Assembly: GCA_023248175.1 (NCBI GenBank)
Contig: JAHFFC010000037.1
Span: 1 to 7,842, forward strand
Direction of reading: 5' to 3'
DNA: 7,842 bases
Source: Candidatus Omnitrophota bacterium
Lineage (GTDB): Bacteria; Omnitrophota; Gorgyraeia; JACOVV01
Of the stretch, positions 1-6,759 are shown in pieces. Numbering within the stretch: position 1 is the first letter of the stretch; every line of letters begins with the position of its first letter. The position numbers and the translations under genes are program-made. The notes below the pieces were generated by a model. The model was given only the letters and a program-made list of their open reading frames with translations. It was not told the origin of the DNA and made no database searches.

Positions 1-1265
1 ACGACCTGGAAAAAATTGCCAAGCTAAAAACAGGCCAGATCCCCATTTATGAGCCAGGGTTGGAAGAACTGTTTGCCAGAAACACGAAAGCGGGCAGGCT
101 TCAATTTACCGGTGATTTTAAGTCTGCCATTGAACCTTCCGAAGTCATTTTCATCACCGTTGGAACTCCTGATAAGGGGAATGGAGAAGCGGATCTCTCA
201 GCGATTGAGACTGTTACTCAAAAAATCGGTTTGCTGATCAATGATTATATACTGGTTGTTGAAAAAAGTACTGTCCCTGTAGAAACAGGGAAGTGGATTG
301 AGCAGACTATTCGCACCAATAACCGGAACGGGGTTCATTTTGAGGTGGCTTCCAATCCTGAGTTCCTCCGCGAAGGATCGGCGGTAGAGGATTTCATGCA
401 TCCGGACCGGGTTGTCATCGGGGTTGAAAGCCCGAGGGCAGAAAAGATTCTCAGGGAATTGTACAGCCCTTTTTCCGCTCCTATGATTGCCACCGATATT
501 AAAAGCGCCGAATTGATTAAGCATGCATCGAATTCATTCCTAGCGACGAAAATTTCTTTCATCAACGCCATCGCCAATATTTGCGAGAGGGTAGGGGCTG
601 ACGTTGAGAAAGTTGCCGAAGCGGTTGGACTAGACCATAGAATCGGCAAACATTTTCTCAACGCCGGTCTTGGATTTGGGGGTTCCTGTTTCCCGAAAGA
701 TCTTGCCGCTTTCATTCGCCTGGCAGAGAAAGTAGGGTACGATTTTAAACTCCTAAAAGCCGTTGAAGAGATTAATCGTGAACAGAGGAGATTAGTAACG
801 CGAAAGATTGAAAGCGCCCTCTGGATCATCGAAGGAAAAACAGTCGGAATTCTGGGCTTAGCTTTCAAACCGGGAACTGACGATCTTAGAAACGCTCCTT
901 GTCTTGAGGTCATTGAGTTTCTTCTGCAGGAAGGGGCGAAAGTGAAGGCTTATGACCCTCAGGCAATGGAGAAAGCGAAGAAGATATTCCCCCAATTGAA
1001 CTACTGCTCTGATCCCTACGAAGTGGCTCAGGAGAGCGACTGTTTAGTTCTTGTTACTGAGTGGGATGAATTCAAGAAGCTCCAATTCTCGACCATTAAG
1101 ACATTAATGAAACAACCCATTTTGGTTGACGCGCGGAATCTCTATAATCCATTGGAAATGGTACAGTTAGGATTCAATTACATTGGTATTGGCAGAAAAC
1201 AATCCAGTCCTCCGAAGAACAACAGGATGGCAGAATGGGTAAAACCGCTGTACAACACCCTATAG
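1..1265 (+). CDS. ugd: UDP-glucose 6-dehydrogenase (5'-truncated by window)
   Basis: Cytoplasmic enzyme oxidising UDP-glucose to UDP-glucuronate with two NAD+. The frame is open from base 3, giving 420 residues before the TAG at 1263-1265. The visible part begins just after the N-terminal Rossmann GxGYVG loop, so by comparison with Bacillus TuaD about 35 residues lie outside the window. Numbering from the codon at base 3, it shows the PIYEPGLEEL segment, VGTP, KSTVPVETG, NPEFLREGSA (Glu near 120), the IKHASNSFLATK helix (Lys near 173), and the catalytic GGSCFPKD motif with Cys229 (codon 687-689). The C-terminal UDP-binding domain follows, with GLAFKPGTDDLR and the DARNLY end. The TTG at 60 lies inside the conserved region and is not the start. 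The 3' end overlaps the next gene by 31 bases. It supplies UDP-glucuronate, the substrate of the decarboxylase at 5771-6721. Family assignment is secure; nothing looks broken. Confidence 0.96.
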   Translation, partial: DLEKIAKLKTGQIPIYEPGLEELFARNTKAGRLQFTGDFKSAIEPSEVIFITVGTPDKGNGEADLSAIETVTQKIGLLINDYILVVEKSTVPVETGKWIEQTIRTNNRNGVHFEVASNPEFLREGSAVEDFMHPDRVVIGVESPRAEKILRELYSPFSAPMIATDIKSAELIKHASNSFLATKISFINAIANICERVGADVEKVAEAVGLDHRIGKHFLNAGLGFGGSCFPKDLAAFIRLAEKVGYDFKLLKAVEEINREQRRLVTRKIESALWIIEGKTVGILGLAFKPGTDDLRNAPCLEVIEFLLQEGAKVKAYDPQAMEKAKKIFPQLNYCSDPYEVAQESDCLVLVTEWDEFKKLQFSTIKTLMKQPILVDARNLYNPLEMVQLGFNYIGIGRKQSSPPKNNRMAEWVKPLYNTL

Positions 1266-1735
1266 AAATTAAAAAAGAACCTATTGTGGGTGTTGAGATC
1301 AAGCAACTCAAGCCGATTGCAGACGCGAGGGGACGGCTGGTCGAAATTTTGCGCAAAGACGACCCTATTTTTAAGCAGTTTGCTCAGGTGTATATGACGA
1401 CTGTTTATCCAAGAGTTGTCAAAGGGTGGCATTACCACAAAAAACAGACGGATCATTTTGCCTGTTTGAGCGGGATGATCCGATTGGTTCTGTGCGACTT
1501 GCGAGAAGACTCCAAGACCTGCGGTTTCATCAATGAGTTTTTTCTCGGAGTTCATTACCCCATGATGGTCTCTGTTCCTCCCTTTGTCCTGCATGGTTTT
1601 CAGGGGGTGGGGACGGAGGAGGCCATTGTGTTGAATCTGCCGACAGAGTTGTATCATTACAGTCAGCCGGATGAATTTCGTGTTGATCCGCATGAGAACG
1701 ACATCCCCTACGACTGGAATCAAATAGATCGTTAA
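1235..1735 (+). CDS. RmlC-superfamily cupin (dTDP-sugar 3,5-epimerase-like), function uncertain
   Basis: A 166-residue cupin related to dTDP-4-dehydrorhamnose 3,5-epimerase (RmlC, usually about 180 residues). Seen in order: DARGRLVEI (30-38, matching the DxRG segment), KGWHYH (63-68, matching RGLHYQ), a G80 and CDLR (87-90) strand, VLHGF (118-122), LPTELYHYSQPDEF (135-148) and the C-terminal NDIPYDW. His66 and His120 are kept. By hand alignment, the RmlC Lys after the HYQ loop falls at Asp73/His74 in QTDHF, and the Tyr before the CTDYY segment falls near Asn134. Classical 3,5-epimerase activity is therefore doubtful; it may be a divergent isomerase or a non-epimerising cupin. The ATG at 1235 overlaps ugd by 31 bases and has AGGA at 1224-1227. 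An in-frame GTG at 1286 is a weaker alternative. It sits directly before rmlA and rmlB, so a dTDP-sugar substrate is the simplest inference. Confidence 0.85.
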   Translation: MGKTAVQHPIEIKKEPIVGVEIKQLKPIADARGRLVEILRKDDPIFKQFAQVYMTTVYPRVVKGWHYHKKQTDHFACLSGMIRLVLCDLREDSKTCGFINEFFLGVHYPMMVSVPPFVLHGFQGVGTEEAIVLNLPTELYHYSQPDEFRVDPHENDIPYDWNQIDR

Positions 1736-1748
1736 GAGGTGACTGTGC

Positions 1749-2486
1749 ATGAAAGGTGTCATTCTTGCAGGTGGTCTTGGGAAGCGGCTGTATCCTCTGA
1801 CAAAAATTACCAATAAACACCTGTTGCCTATCTTCAGTAAACCGATGATTTACTATCCCCTGGAGACACTGCTCGAGGCAGGGATCCACGATATTCTTAT
1901 TGTGACAGGGGGGAGTAACGCGGGGGATTTCCTCCGCTTGCTGGGGGATGGTGCAGAATTCGGAAATTGCCATCTCAACTACACCTATCAGCAGGGAGAA
2001 GGGGGAATTGCGCAAGCGCTTAATTTAGCGGCGCATTTTGTGGGAAAGGATAAAGCGGTCGTTATGCTAGGGGACAATATTATAGAGAAGAGCATTGCTC
2101 CCTACGTTGAGAAATTCCAGAAACAGTCGGCTGGGGCGCGAGTCTTACTCAAAGAGGTCGAGGATCCCGAACGGTTTGGCGTGGCTGAAATTCGCGGAGA
2201 ACAAATTGTCTCAATCGAAGAAAAACCAATATATCCCAAGTCTAGTTACATTGTCATTGGAATCTACCTATACGATTCCAATGTCTTCGATGTGGTGAAA
2301 ACACTCAAGCCTTCGGCCAGGGGAGAATTGGAGATTACAGACGTCAATAACTTTTACGTATCAAAGGGATTGATGGAGTACGATCTCTTGGACGGCTGGT
2401 GGAGCGATGCCGGAACGTTTGACTCGCTGTTGAGAGCTAATAACTTGGTGGCAGAGAAAATGAAGGAAACGGAGAGAGTAAGATGA
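1749..2486 (+). CDS. rmlA: Glucose-1-phosphate thymidylyltransferase, short form
   Basis: Couples dTTP and glucose-1-phosphate to give dTDP-glucose plus pyrophosphate, the entry step to dTDP-6-deoxysugars. Its 245 residues carry the full nucleotidyltransferase core: LAGGLGKRLYPLT (6-18, nucleotide-binding loop), LLPIFSKPMIYYPL (25-38), QGEGGIAQA (82-90), LGDN (107-110, metal-binding Asp109), EDPERFGVAE (138-147), EEKP (157-160), GIYLYD (171-176), ELEITD (193-198) and WWSDAGTFDSLLRAN (217-231). It stops soon after this last motif, about 45 residues before the end of the roughly 290-residue enterobacterial RmlA. The tail that contributes to the allosteric region of that enzyme is absent; short forms of this kind are known. 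AGAGGTGA at 1735-1742 with a 6-base spacer supports the ATG. Its TGA overlaps the rmlB ATG in an ATGA, implying translational coupling. Confidence 0.93.
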   Translation: MKGVILAGGLGKRLYPLTKITNKHLLPIFSKPMIYYPLETLLEAGIHDILIVTGGSNAGDFLRLLGDGAEFGNCHLNYTYQQGEGGIAQALNLAAHFVGKDKAVVMLGDNIIEKSIAPYVEKFQKQSAGARVLLKEVEDPERFGVAEIRGEQIVSIEEKPIYPKSSYIVIGIYLYDSNVFDVVKTLKPSARGELEITDVNNFYVSKGLMEYDLLDGWWSDAGTFDSLLRANNLVAEKMKETERVR

Positions 2487-3493
2487 AAGTGCTCGTGACG
2501 GGAGGATGCGGTTTTATCGGTTCCAATTTCATCCGTTCCATGCTCAAAAACGGTTATCACGAAGTTGTCAATATTGATCTATTGGCTTACTCCGGCAATT
2601 TAGAAAATCAGTCCGATTTGCTGGAATGTCCCACGTATCAGTTTGTCCGCGGGGATGTCAATAATCTCTCCCTGATGAAGGAATGGTGCCAATGGGCGGA
2701 TGCGATTGTTCACTTTGCCGCTCAAACTCATGTGGACCGCTCCATCTTGGAGCCGTCGTTGTTTATGACGACCAATATTCTCGGCACCTACAATCTATTG
2801 GAAGCCGTCCGGGAGATCGGGGCTGGTAAAAAGAGGGTGATCTATATTTCAACCGACGAAGTGTATGGGATTATTGCTCAAGGCCAGGCCGATGAAGAGT
2901 CTGCGTTGATGCCGAATAGTCCCTATTCCGCGAGCAAAGCCTCAGGTGATCTGTTAGTGAGAGCCTACAATCACACCTACGGTCTTGGGGTTATCACGAC
3001 ACGGACGAGCAATAACTTCGGCCCGTATCAATACCCGGAAAAATTAATTCCTTTGGCGATTACGAACTTAATGGAAGAAAAAAAGATTCCTGTTTATGGG
3101 GATGGATTGCAGGAAAGAGACTGGATTTATGTCGAAGACAACTGTTCAGCCATTGCGCTCATTTTGCAGCAAGGAAGAGAAGGGGAAATCTATAATATTG
3201 CTGCCGGCCAGACGATGACAAATGTTTCAGTGGTGGAAAAGATTTTAAGGCAATTCGGGAAATCTTCTTCCTGGATTGAATATGTCAAAGACAGACCCGG
3301 TCACGATACTCGCTATTCACTCTCCAGTGAAAAGTTGAGAAAACTGGGATGGTCACCTCAGTTTCCATTCGTGGAGGGGCTAGAAAAAACCGTTTCATGG
3401 TATCAAGAACATCGTGACTGGTGGAAGAAAATTAAAGAGAGGAAGAAAGACTTTATCCAATACTATGAGCTCCAGTATGCAGCTAGAGGATAG
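2483..3493 (+). CDS. rmlB: dTDP-glucose 4,6-dehydratase
   Basis: Extended short-chain dehydrogenase/reductase (SDR) that converts dTDP-glucose to dTDP-4-keto-6-deoxyglucose using bound NAD+. Its 336 residues show the nucleotide loop TGGCGFIGSNF (6-16), HFAAQTHVDRS (77-87), STDEVYG (123-129, with the dehydratase Thr124-Asp125-Glu126 triad), YSASK (148-152, catalytic Tyr148 and Lys152), TRTSNNFGPYQYPEKLIP (173-190), GDGLQERDW (206-214) and RPGHDTRYS (271-279). All expected catalytic residues are present. The Thr-to-Tyr spacing is the shorter type, as in actinobacterial enzymes such as DesIV, not the longer enterobacterial type. The start is fixed by the 4-base ATGA overlap with rmlA and GGAGAG at 2471-2476. 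The C-terminus ends in a lysine/aromatic tail whose codons overlap the probable start of the next gene. Substrate assignment is strong from the sequence and the neighbouring rmlA. Confidence 0.95.
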   Translation: MKVLVTGGCGFIGSNFIRSMLKNGYHEVVNIDLLAYSGNLENQSDLLECPTYQFVRGDVNNLSLMKEWCQWADAIVHFAAQTHVDRSILEPSLFMTTNILGTYNLLEAVREIGAGKKRVIYISTDEVYGIIAQGQADEESALMPNSPYSASKASGDLLVRAYNHTYGLGVITTRTSNNFGPYQYPEKLIPLAITNLMEEKKIPVYGDGLQERDWIYVEDNCSAIALILQQGREGEIYNIAAGQTMTNVSVVEKILRQFGKSSSWIEYVKDRPGHDTRYSLSSEKLRKLGWSPQFPFVEGLEKTVSWYQEHRDWWKKIKERKKDFIQYYELQYAARG

Positions 3494-4790
3494 ATTGGGA
3501 CTGCTGCAGACAGCAGAAAAAATTGCTTCCCGAGAAGCAAAGGTAGTGGTGATCGGTTTAGGCTATGTGGGGTTGCCACTCTGCATCGAGTTTGCCAATG
3601 CGGGTTTCAACGTTACGGGAATTGATGTCAATTCTACGAAGGTGGAGAGTCTCAATCGGGGCCAATCCTATATCCTTGACGTTAAAGAGGCGGATTTAAA
3701 GTCGTGCTTTGAAAAGAAAAAGTTTAAGGTAGTTGAAAACTACAATCCACTCAAAGAGGCAGATGTTATCATTATCTGTGTTCCTACTCCTTTGAACAAG
3801 ACCCGCGAACCGGATGTTTCTTGTATCATTGCTGTCGGAGAACAGATCGCCCGCTACATTCGAAAGGGGCAGGTGGTTATTTTGGAAAGCACCACGTATC
3901 CTGGTACGACCGAGGAAGTCATTCTTCCAATGCTCAAGCAGAAAGGGGGGAAGGTAGGAGAGGATTTTTGCCTTGCTTTTTCTCCTGAGCGAATTGATCC
4001 GGGTAATCGTCATTTTTCAACGGCGACGATCCCTAAAATTGTCGGGGGAGTTACCCCTCAATGCACTGAATTTGCCAAAAAAGTCTACGAGAGTATTGTC
4101 GAAAAAGTCGTTTTGGTTTCTTCCTCGAGAGTCGCTGAGATGGCAAAACTGCTTGAGAATACCTTCAGGGCGGTGAATATTGCTTTGGTCAATGAGCTGG
4201 CTTTAATGTGCGCCAAGTTAAACATCAACGTTTGGGAAGTGATTGATGCTGCGGCGACAAAACCGTTTGGTTTTATGCCCTTTTATCCAGGACCGGGGCT
4301 TGGAGGTCATTGTCTTCCAATCGATCCCATTTATCTGGCATGGAAAGCAAAGTTGCACGGATTTGAATCTCGGTTCATTGAGCTGGCTTCTCAGGTCAAT
4401 GCCTATATGCCCAACTATGTAGTCGAAAGAGTAATGGCAGGATTGAATGAAAAGGGTAAACCAATGAAAGGTTCCAAACTCTTAGTCCTTGGGGTCACTT
4501 ATAAAAAGAATGTCAATGATACCCGTGAATCCCCCGCTCTCGACATTATTGAAATGCTGAAAGAGCGAGGAGCAATCGTCAAGTTTAACGATCCTTATAT
4601 CGCCTCTTTAGATTCGATTCAGTGGACCGCGCTGACGCCGGCAACGCTAAGGGCTCAGGACGCTGTTTTGCTGTTGACGGATCACGGCGACTTTGATTAC
4701 GATGCAATCATACGAGACGCCGCCTTAATTATTGACACGCGTAATATCTTTAAAAATCACCATAGTTCCAATAACGTCATTCGGATTTAA
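3477..4790 (+). CDS. UDP-N-acetylhexosamine 6-dehydrogenase (WbpA/WbpO/TviB family)
   Basis: NAD-dependent four-electron dehydrogenase oxidising C6 of a UDP-N-acetylhexosamine to the uronic acid. From the ATG at 3477 (437 residues): VVVIGLGYVGLP (23-34, Rossmann loop), CVPTPL (101-106), ESTTYPGTT (137-145), SPERIDPG (169-176), the MAKLLENTFRAVNIALVNE helix (222-240), the catalytic GPGLGGHCLPIDP (272-284, Cys279, codon 4311-4313) and the C-terminal domain with TYKKNVNDTRESPA (341-354). GGHCLPIDP, in place of GGSCFPKD, separates it from the UDP-glucose dehydrogenase at the window start and places it with the WbpA, WbpO and TviB enzymes. Whether it uses UDP-GlcNAc or UDP-GalNAc cannot be told. 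The start is uncertain: ATGs at 3465 and 3477 lie inside rmlB without a clear ribosome site, while TTG at 3495 (431 residues) follows AGAGGA at 3485-3490. The next gene, a WbpP/TviC-type epimerase, supports the N-acetylhexosaminuronate reading. Confidence 0.9.
   Translation: MQLEDRLGLLQTAEKIASREAKVVVIGLGYVGLPLCIEFANAGFNVTGIDVNSTKVESLNRGQSYILDVKEADLKSCFEKKKFKVVENYNPLKEADVIIICVPTPLNKTREPDVSCIIAVGEQIARYIRKGQVVILESTTYPGTTEEVILPMLKQKGGKVGEDFCLAFSPERIDPGNRHFSTATIPKIVGGVTPQCTEFAKKVYESIVEKVVLVSSSRVAEMAKLLENTFRAVNIALVNELALMCAKLNINVWEVIDAAATKPFGFMPFYPGPGLGGHCLPIDPIYLAWKAKLHGFESRFIELASQVNAYMPNYVVERVMAGLNEKGKPMKGSKLLVLGVTYKKNVNDTRESPALDIIEMLKERGAIVKFNDPYIASLDSIQWTALTPATLRAQDAVLLLTDHGDFDYDAIIRDAALIIDTRNIFKNHHSSNNVIRI
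3485..3490 (+). promoter_or_regulatory. Possible ribosome binding site for an alternative TTG start
   Basis: AGAGGA lies 4 bases before an in-frame TTG at 3495 and overlaps the end of rmlB, whose TAG is at 3491-3493. The ATGs at 3465 and 3477 have no comparable site. This would make a stop-start coupled TTG initiation giving 431 residues, close to the usual family length. The spacer is slightly short, so this is a suggestion only. Confidence 0.4.
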
Positions 4791-4794
4791 TTTT

Positions 4795-4801
4795 AGGAGA
4801 G
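4795..4801 (+). promoter_or_regulatory. Ribosome binding site of the 4-epimerase gene
   Basis: AGGAGAG sits in the 18-base gap after the preceding stop codon, with a 7-base spacer to the ATG at 4809. It is a near-consensus Shine-Dalgarno site and fixes that start. Confidence 0.8.
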
Positions 4802-4808
4802 CGTTTAC

Positions 4809-5774
4809 ATGGCGACATGCTTAGTCACAGGAGGGGCTGGTTTCATCGGTTCACATTTGGTCGAAAGGCTTGTTAAAGAGGGTGATGATGTCGTTGTTCT
4901 TGATGATCTCTCCACAGGAAAACTGGACAATTTGCAGTCTGTCTGGGACAAAATCCGTTTCGTCAAAGGTGATATCAGAGATGTAGAACTCGTGAAAAAT
5001 GCTACTCAAGGAGTTGATTTCATTTTCCATCAGGCGGCGATGAGATCGGTTCCGCTTTCGGTGATCAATCCCATTGATTTTAATGAGGTCAATGTTTCCG
5101 GTACGTTGAACGTTCTACTGGCGGCATGGGAGGCAAAGGTCAAGAGATTCATCTTTGCCTCTTCTTCTTCTGTGTATGGAGACTCGGGGCCATTAAAAAA
5201 AGAAGATATGGAAACCAAACCTGTCTCTCCATACGCCGTATCAAAAGTAGCAGGGGAACTTTACTGTTCGGTTTTTACGAATCTCTACAAAGTAGAGACA
5301 GTGGTTCTGAGGTATTTTAATGTATTTGGTCCTCGACAAGACCCGGAATCACAATACGCGGCGGTCATCCCGGCATTTATTTCTAAAATTCTAGGGGATG
5401 AGCAACCCATCGTTTATGGTGATGGACTGCAATCAAGAGATTTTACCTACGTTGAAAATGTGATCACTGCCAATATCAAAGCGGCAAAAAGCGAAGGAGT
5501 TGCCGGTAAGATTTTTAACATAGCCTGCGGCAGGAGATATACGTTGCTCGAAATATTGGATCGGGTGAATTCCCTCTTGGGGAAAAAGATCAAACCAAAA
5601 TTCCTCCCCCCCAGGGAGGGAGACGTACGCCACACGCTAGCGGATATTGGTTTGGCAAAACAGTATCTGGGTTTTGAATCAATGGGCGATTTTGAAGAGG
5701 GACTCAAGAAGACAATTCAGTGGATGGATGAGGTTTTCTGTATCCGAACTCCTCACTCAAGGGGTGAAAGATGA
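4809..5774 (+). CDS. UDP-hexose/N-acetylhexosamine 4-epimerase (WbpP/TviC-like SDR)
   Basis: NAD-dependent extended SDR inverting C4 of a UDP-sugar. Its 321 residues include [11 protein letters not shown] (7-17), the [11 protein letters not shown] segment (74-84), a serine cluster SSSSVYG (118-124), PYAVSK (141-146, Tyr142 and Lys146), [12 protein letters not shown] (168-179), AAVIPAF (184-190), [12 protein letters not shown] (204-215) and REGDVRHT (269-276). The [17 protein letters not shown] and AAVIP signatures are those of the WbpP and TviC epimerases, which handle UDP-GlcNAc/GalNAc or the corresponding uronic acids. It follows a WbpA/WbpO/TviB-type dehydrogenase, as in the Vi-antigen TviB-TviC pair, so UDP-GalNAcA or a related uronate is the likely joint product. 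That is an inference from motifs and context; UDP-Glc/Gal or UDP-GlcA 4-epimerisation remains possible. Its TGA overlaps the next ATG in an ATGA. Confidence 0.88.
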   Translation: MATCLVTGGAGFIGSHLVERLVKEGDDVVVLDDLSTGKLDNLQSVWDKIRFVKGDIRDVELVKNATQGVDFIFHQAAMRSVPLSVINPIDFNEVNVSGTLNVLLAAWEAKVKRFIFASSSSVYGDSGPLKKEDMETKPVSPYAVSKVAGELYCSVFTNLYKVETVVLRYFNVFGPRQDPESQYAAVIPAFISKILGDEQPIVYGDGLQSRDFTYVENVITANIKAAKSEGVAGKIFNIACGRRYTLLEILDRVNSLLGKKIKPKFLPPREGDVRHTLADIGLAKQYLGFESMGDFEEGLKKTIQWMDEVFCIRTPHSRGER

Positions 5775-6721
5775 ATTTATTAATTACCGGCGGAGCAGGT
5801 TTTATCGGCTCCTATCTTTGCGAACATTTTATCGCCCGTGGGGATCGCGTTTTCTGCCTCGATAATTTGATCACAGGGGATATGGCTAATATCAAGAGCT
5901 TGTTGAAAAACACGAGGTTTGAATTGATCAATCAGGATGTGACTCAATATATTAATATGCCGGATCCGTTAGATTTTGTTCTTCATTTTGCTTCTCCAGC
6001 AAGTCCCATTGATTACGCAAACTATCCGATTCAGACTTTAAAGGTGGGCTCTCTGGGGACTCACAACGCCCTGGGATTGGCTAAAGCAAAGCAAGCAGTT
6101 TTTCTATTAGCCTCGACCTCAGAAGTCTACGGCGATCCGCTAGTTCATCCGCAGAAGGAAAGTTATTGGGGTAATGTCAATCCCATAGGTCCACGGGGAG
6201 TTTATGATGAAGCAAAGAGATTCGCAGAGGCACTCACAATGGCTTACCATAGAAAGCACCATCTTTCAACTCGTATTGTCAGAATCTTTAATACCTACGG
6301 ACCTAGAATGAGAACGAATGATGGAAGAGCCATCCCCAGTTTTATCACGAAGATTTTACAGGGAGAATCTCCAGTCATATACGGCGAAGGGACACAGACA
6401 AGAAGTTTTTGTTATATCACCGATCTTAGAGACGGCATCATCCGTTTGATGAATTCTTCTATTCACGAACCGATTAATTTAGGCGATACCTATGAGATCT
6501 CAATCTTGGAATTAGCTCAGAAGATTATTTCTCTAGCGGGACAATTTTCACTTCCAGTGATCTATAAATCCCTGCCTGTAGATGATCCGAGGGTACGTCA
6601 ACCAGACATAACAATGGCTAAGAAGCTGTTAGAATGGTCACCAAAGGTTTCTCTTGAGGAGGGATTACGTTTGACAATTGAGTGGTTTAAATCAGGAATC
6701 GAAGTAACAAGCATAAAATAA
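5771..6721 (+). CDS. uxs: UDP-glucuronate decarboxylase (UDP-xylose synthase)
   Basis: Extended SDR that oxidises UDP-glucuronate at C4, loses CO2 and re-reduces the intermediate to UDP-xylose. Its 316 residues have the family signatures: [11 protein letters not shown] (6-16), [15 protein letters not shown] (72-86), [14 protein letters not shown] (91-104), [10 protein letters not shown] (114-123), [11 protein letters not shown] (140-150, catalytic Tyr145 and Lys149), [20 protein letters not shown] and the [10 protein letters not shown] segment near the end. The HFASPASP and YDEAKR stretches distinguish it from the 4-epimerases and from the ArnA-type decarboxylase. The length matches bacterial single-domain enzymes. 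The start is set by the 4-base ATGA overlap with the epimerase and AAGGGGTGA at 5759-5767. With the UDP-glucose dehydrogenase at the start of the window it completes a two-step route to UDP-xylose, suggesting xylose in the polymer made by this cluster. Confidence 0.95.
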   Translation: MNLLITGGAGFIGSYLCEHFIARGDRVFCLDNLITGDMANIKSLLKNTRFELINQDVTQYINMPDPLDFVLHFASPASPIDYANYPIQTLKVGSLGTHNALGLAKAKQAVFLLASTSEVYGDPLVHPQKESYWGNVNPIGPRGVYDEAKRFAEALTMAYHRKHHLSTRIVRIFNTYGPRMRTNDGRAIPSFITKILQGESPVIYGEGTQTRSFCYITDLRDGIIRLMNSSIHEPINLGDTYEISILELAQKIISLAGQFSLPVIYKSLPVDDPRVRQPDITMAKKLLEWSPKVSLEEGLRLTIEWFKSGIEVTSIK

Positions 6722-6740
6722 GGAAATTAACAGGGGGAGA

Positions 6741-6755
6741 GAAAGAGGGAAGGGA
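6741..6755 (+). promoter_or_regulatory. Purine-rich ribosome binding region of the export gene
   Basis: The 38-base gap after the decarboxylase stop is almost all purine, with GAGGGAAGGGA at 6745-6755 ending 4 bases before the ATG at 6760. It is the best support for that start over the in-frame ATG at 6805, which would leave a signal peptide without its basic N-region. No promoter or terminator-like hairpin is seen in the gap. Confidence 0.65.
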
Positions 6756-6759
6756 AATA

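Noticed and set aside
60..62. TTG at 60 as the start of the UDP-glucose dehydrogenase
   Set aside because: The conserved KLKTGQIPIYEPG stretch continues upstream in frame to base 3, so the gene begins outside the window.
335..913. 192-codon open frame on the minus strand inside ugd
   Set aside because: It lies entirely opposite a well-conserved gene, has no recognisable motif and its residue make-up looks like an antisense shadow.
1178..1813. 211-codon open frame on the minus strand across the cupin gene
   Set aside because: It is antisense to two clear genes, with no family signature and no independent ribosome site worth noting.
5282..5298. Perfect 7-base inverted repeat TCTCTAC-AAA-GTAGAGA
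   Set aside because: It sits inside the epimerase coding sequence with no T-run; it is likely chance.
3088..5460. Similar DNA at 3092-3135 and 5411-5455 (both encoding VYGDGLQxRD) and at the three GFIGS loops
   Set aside because: These are shared motifs of paralogous SDR enzymes (rmlB, the 4-epimerase and the decarboxylase), not a mobile or recombination repeat.
5601..5621. Strong hairpin (TTCCTCCC / GGGAGGGA, 5-base loop, one G-U pair)
   Set aside because: It lies in the middle of the epimerase gene over the conserved LPPREGD segment and has no T-run after it, so it is not a terminator and is probably a by-product of codons.
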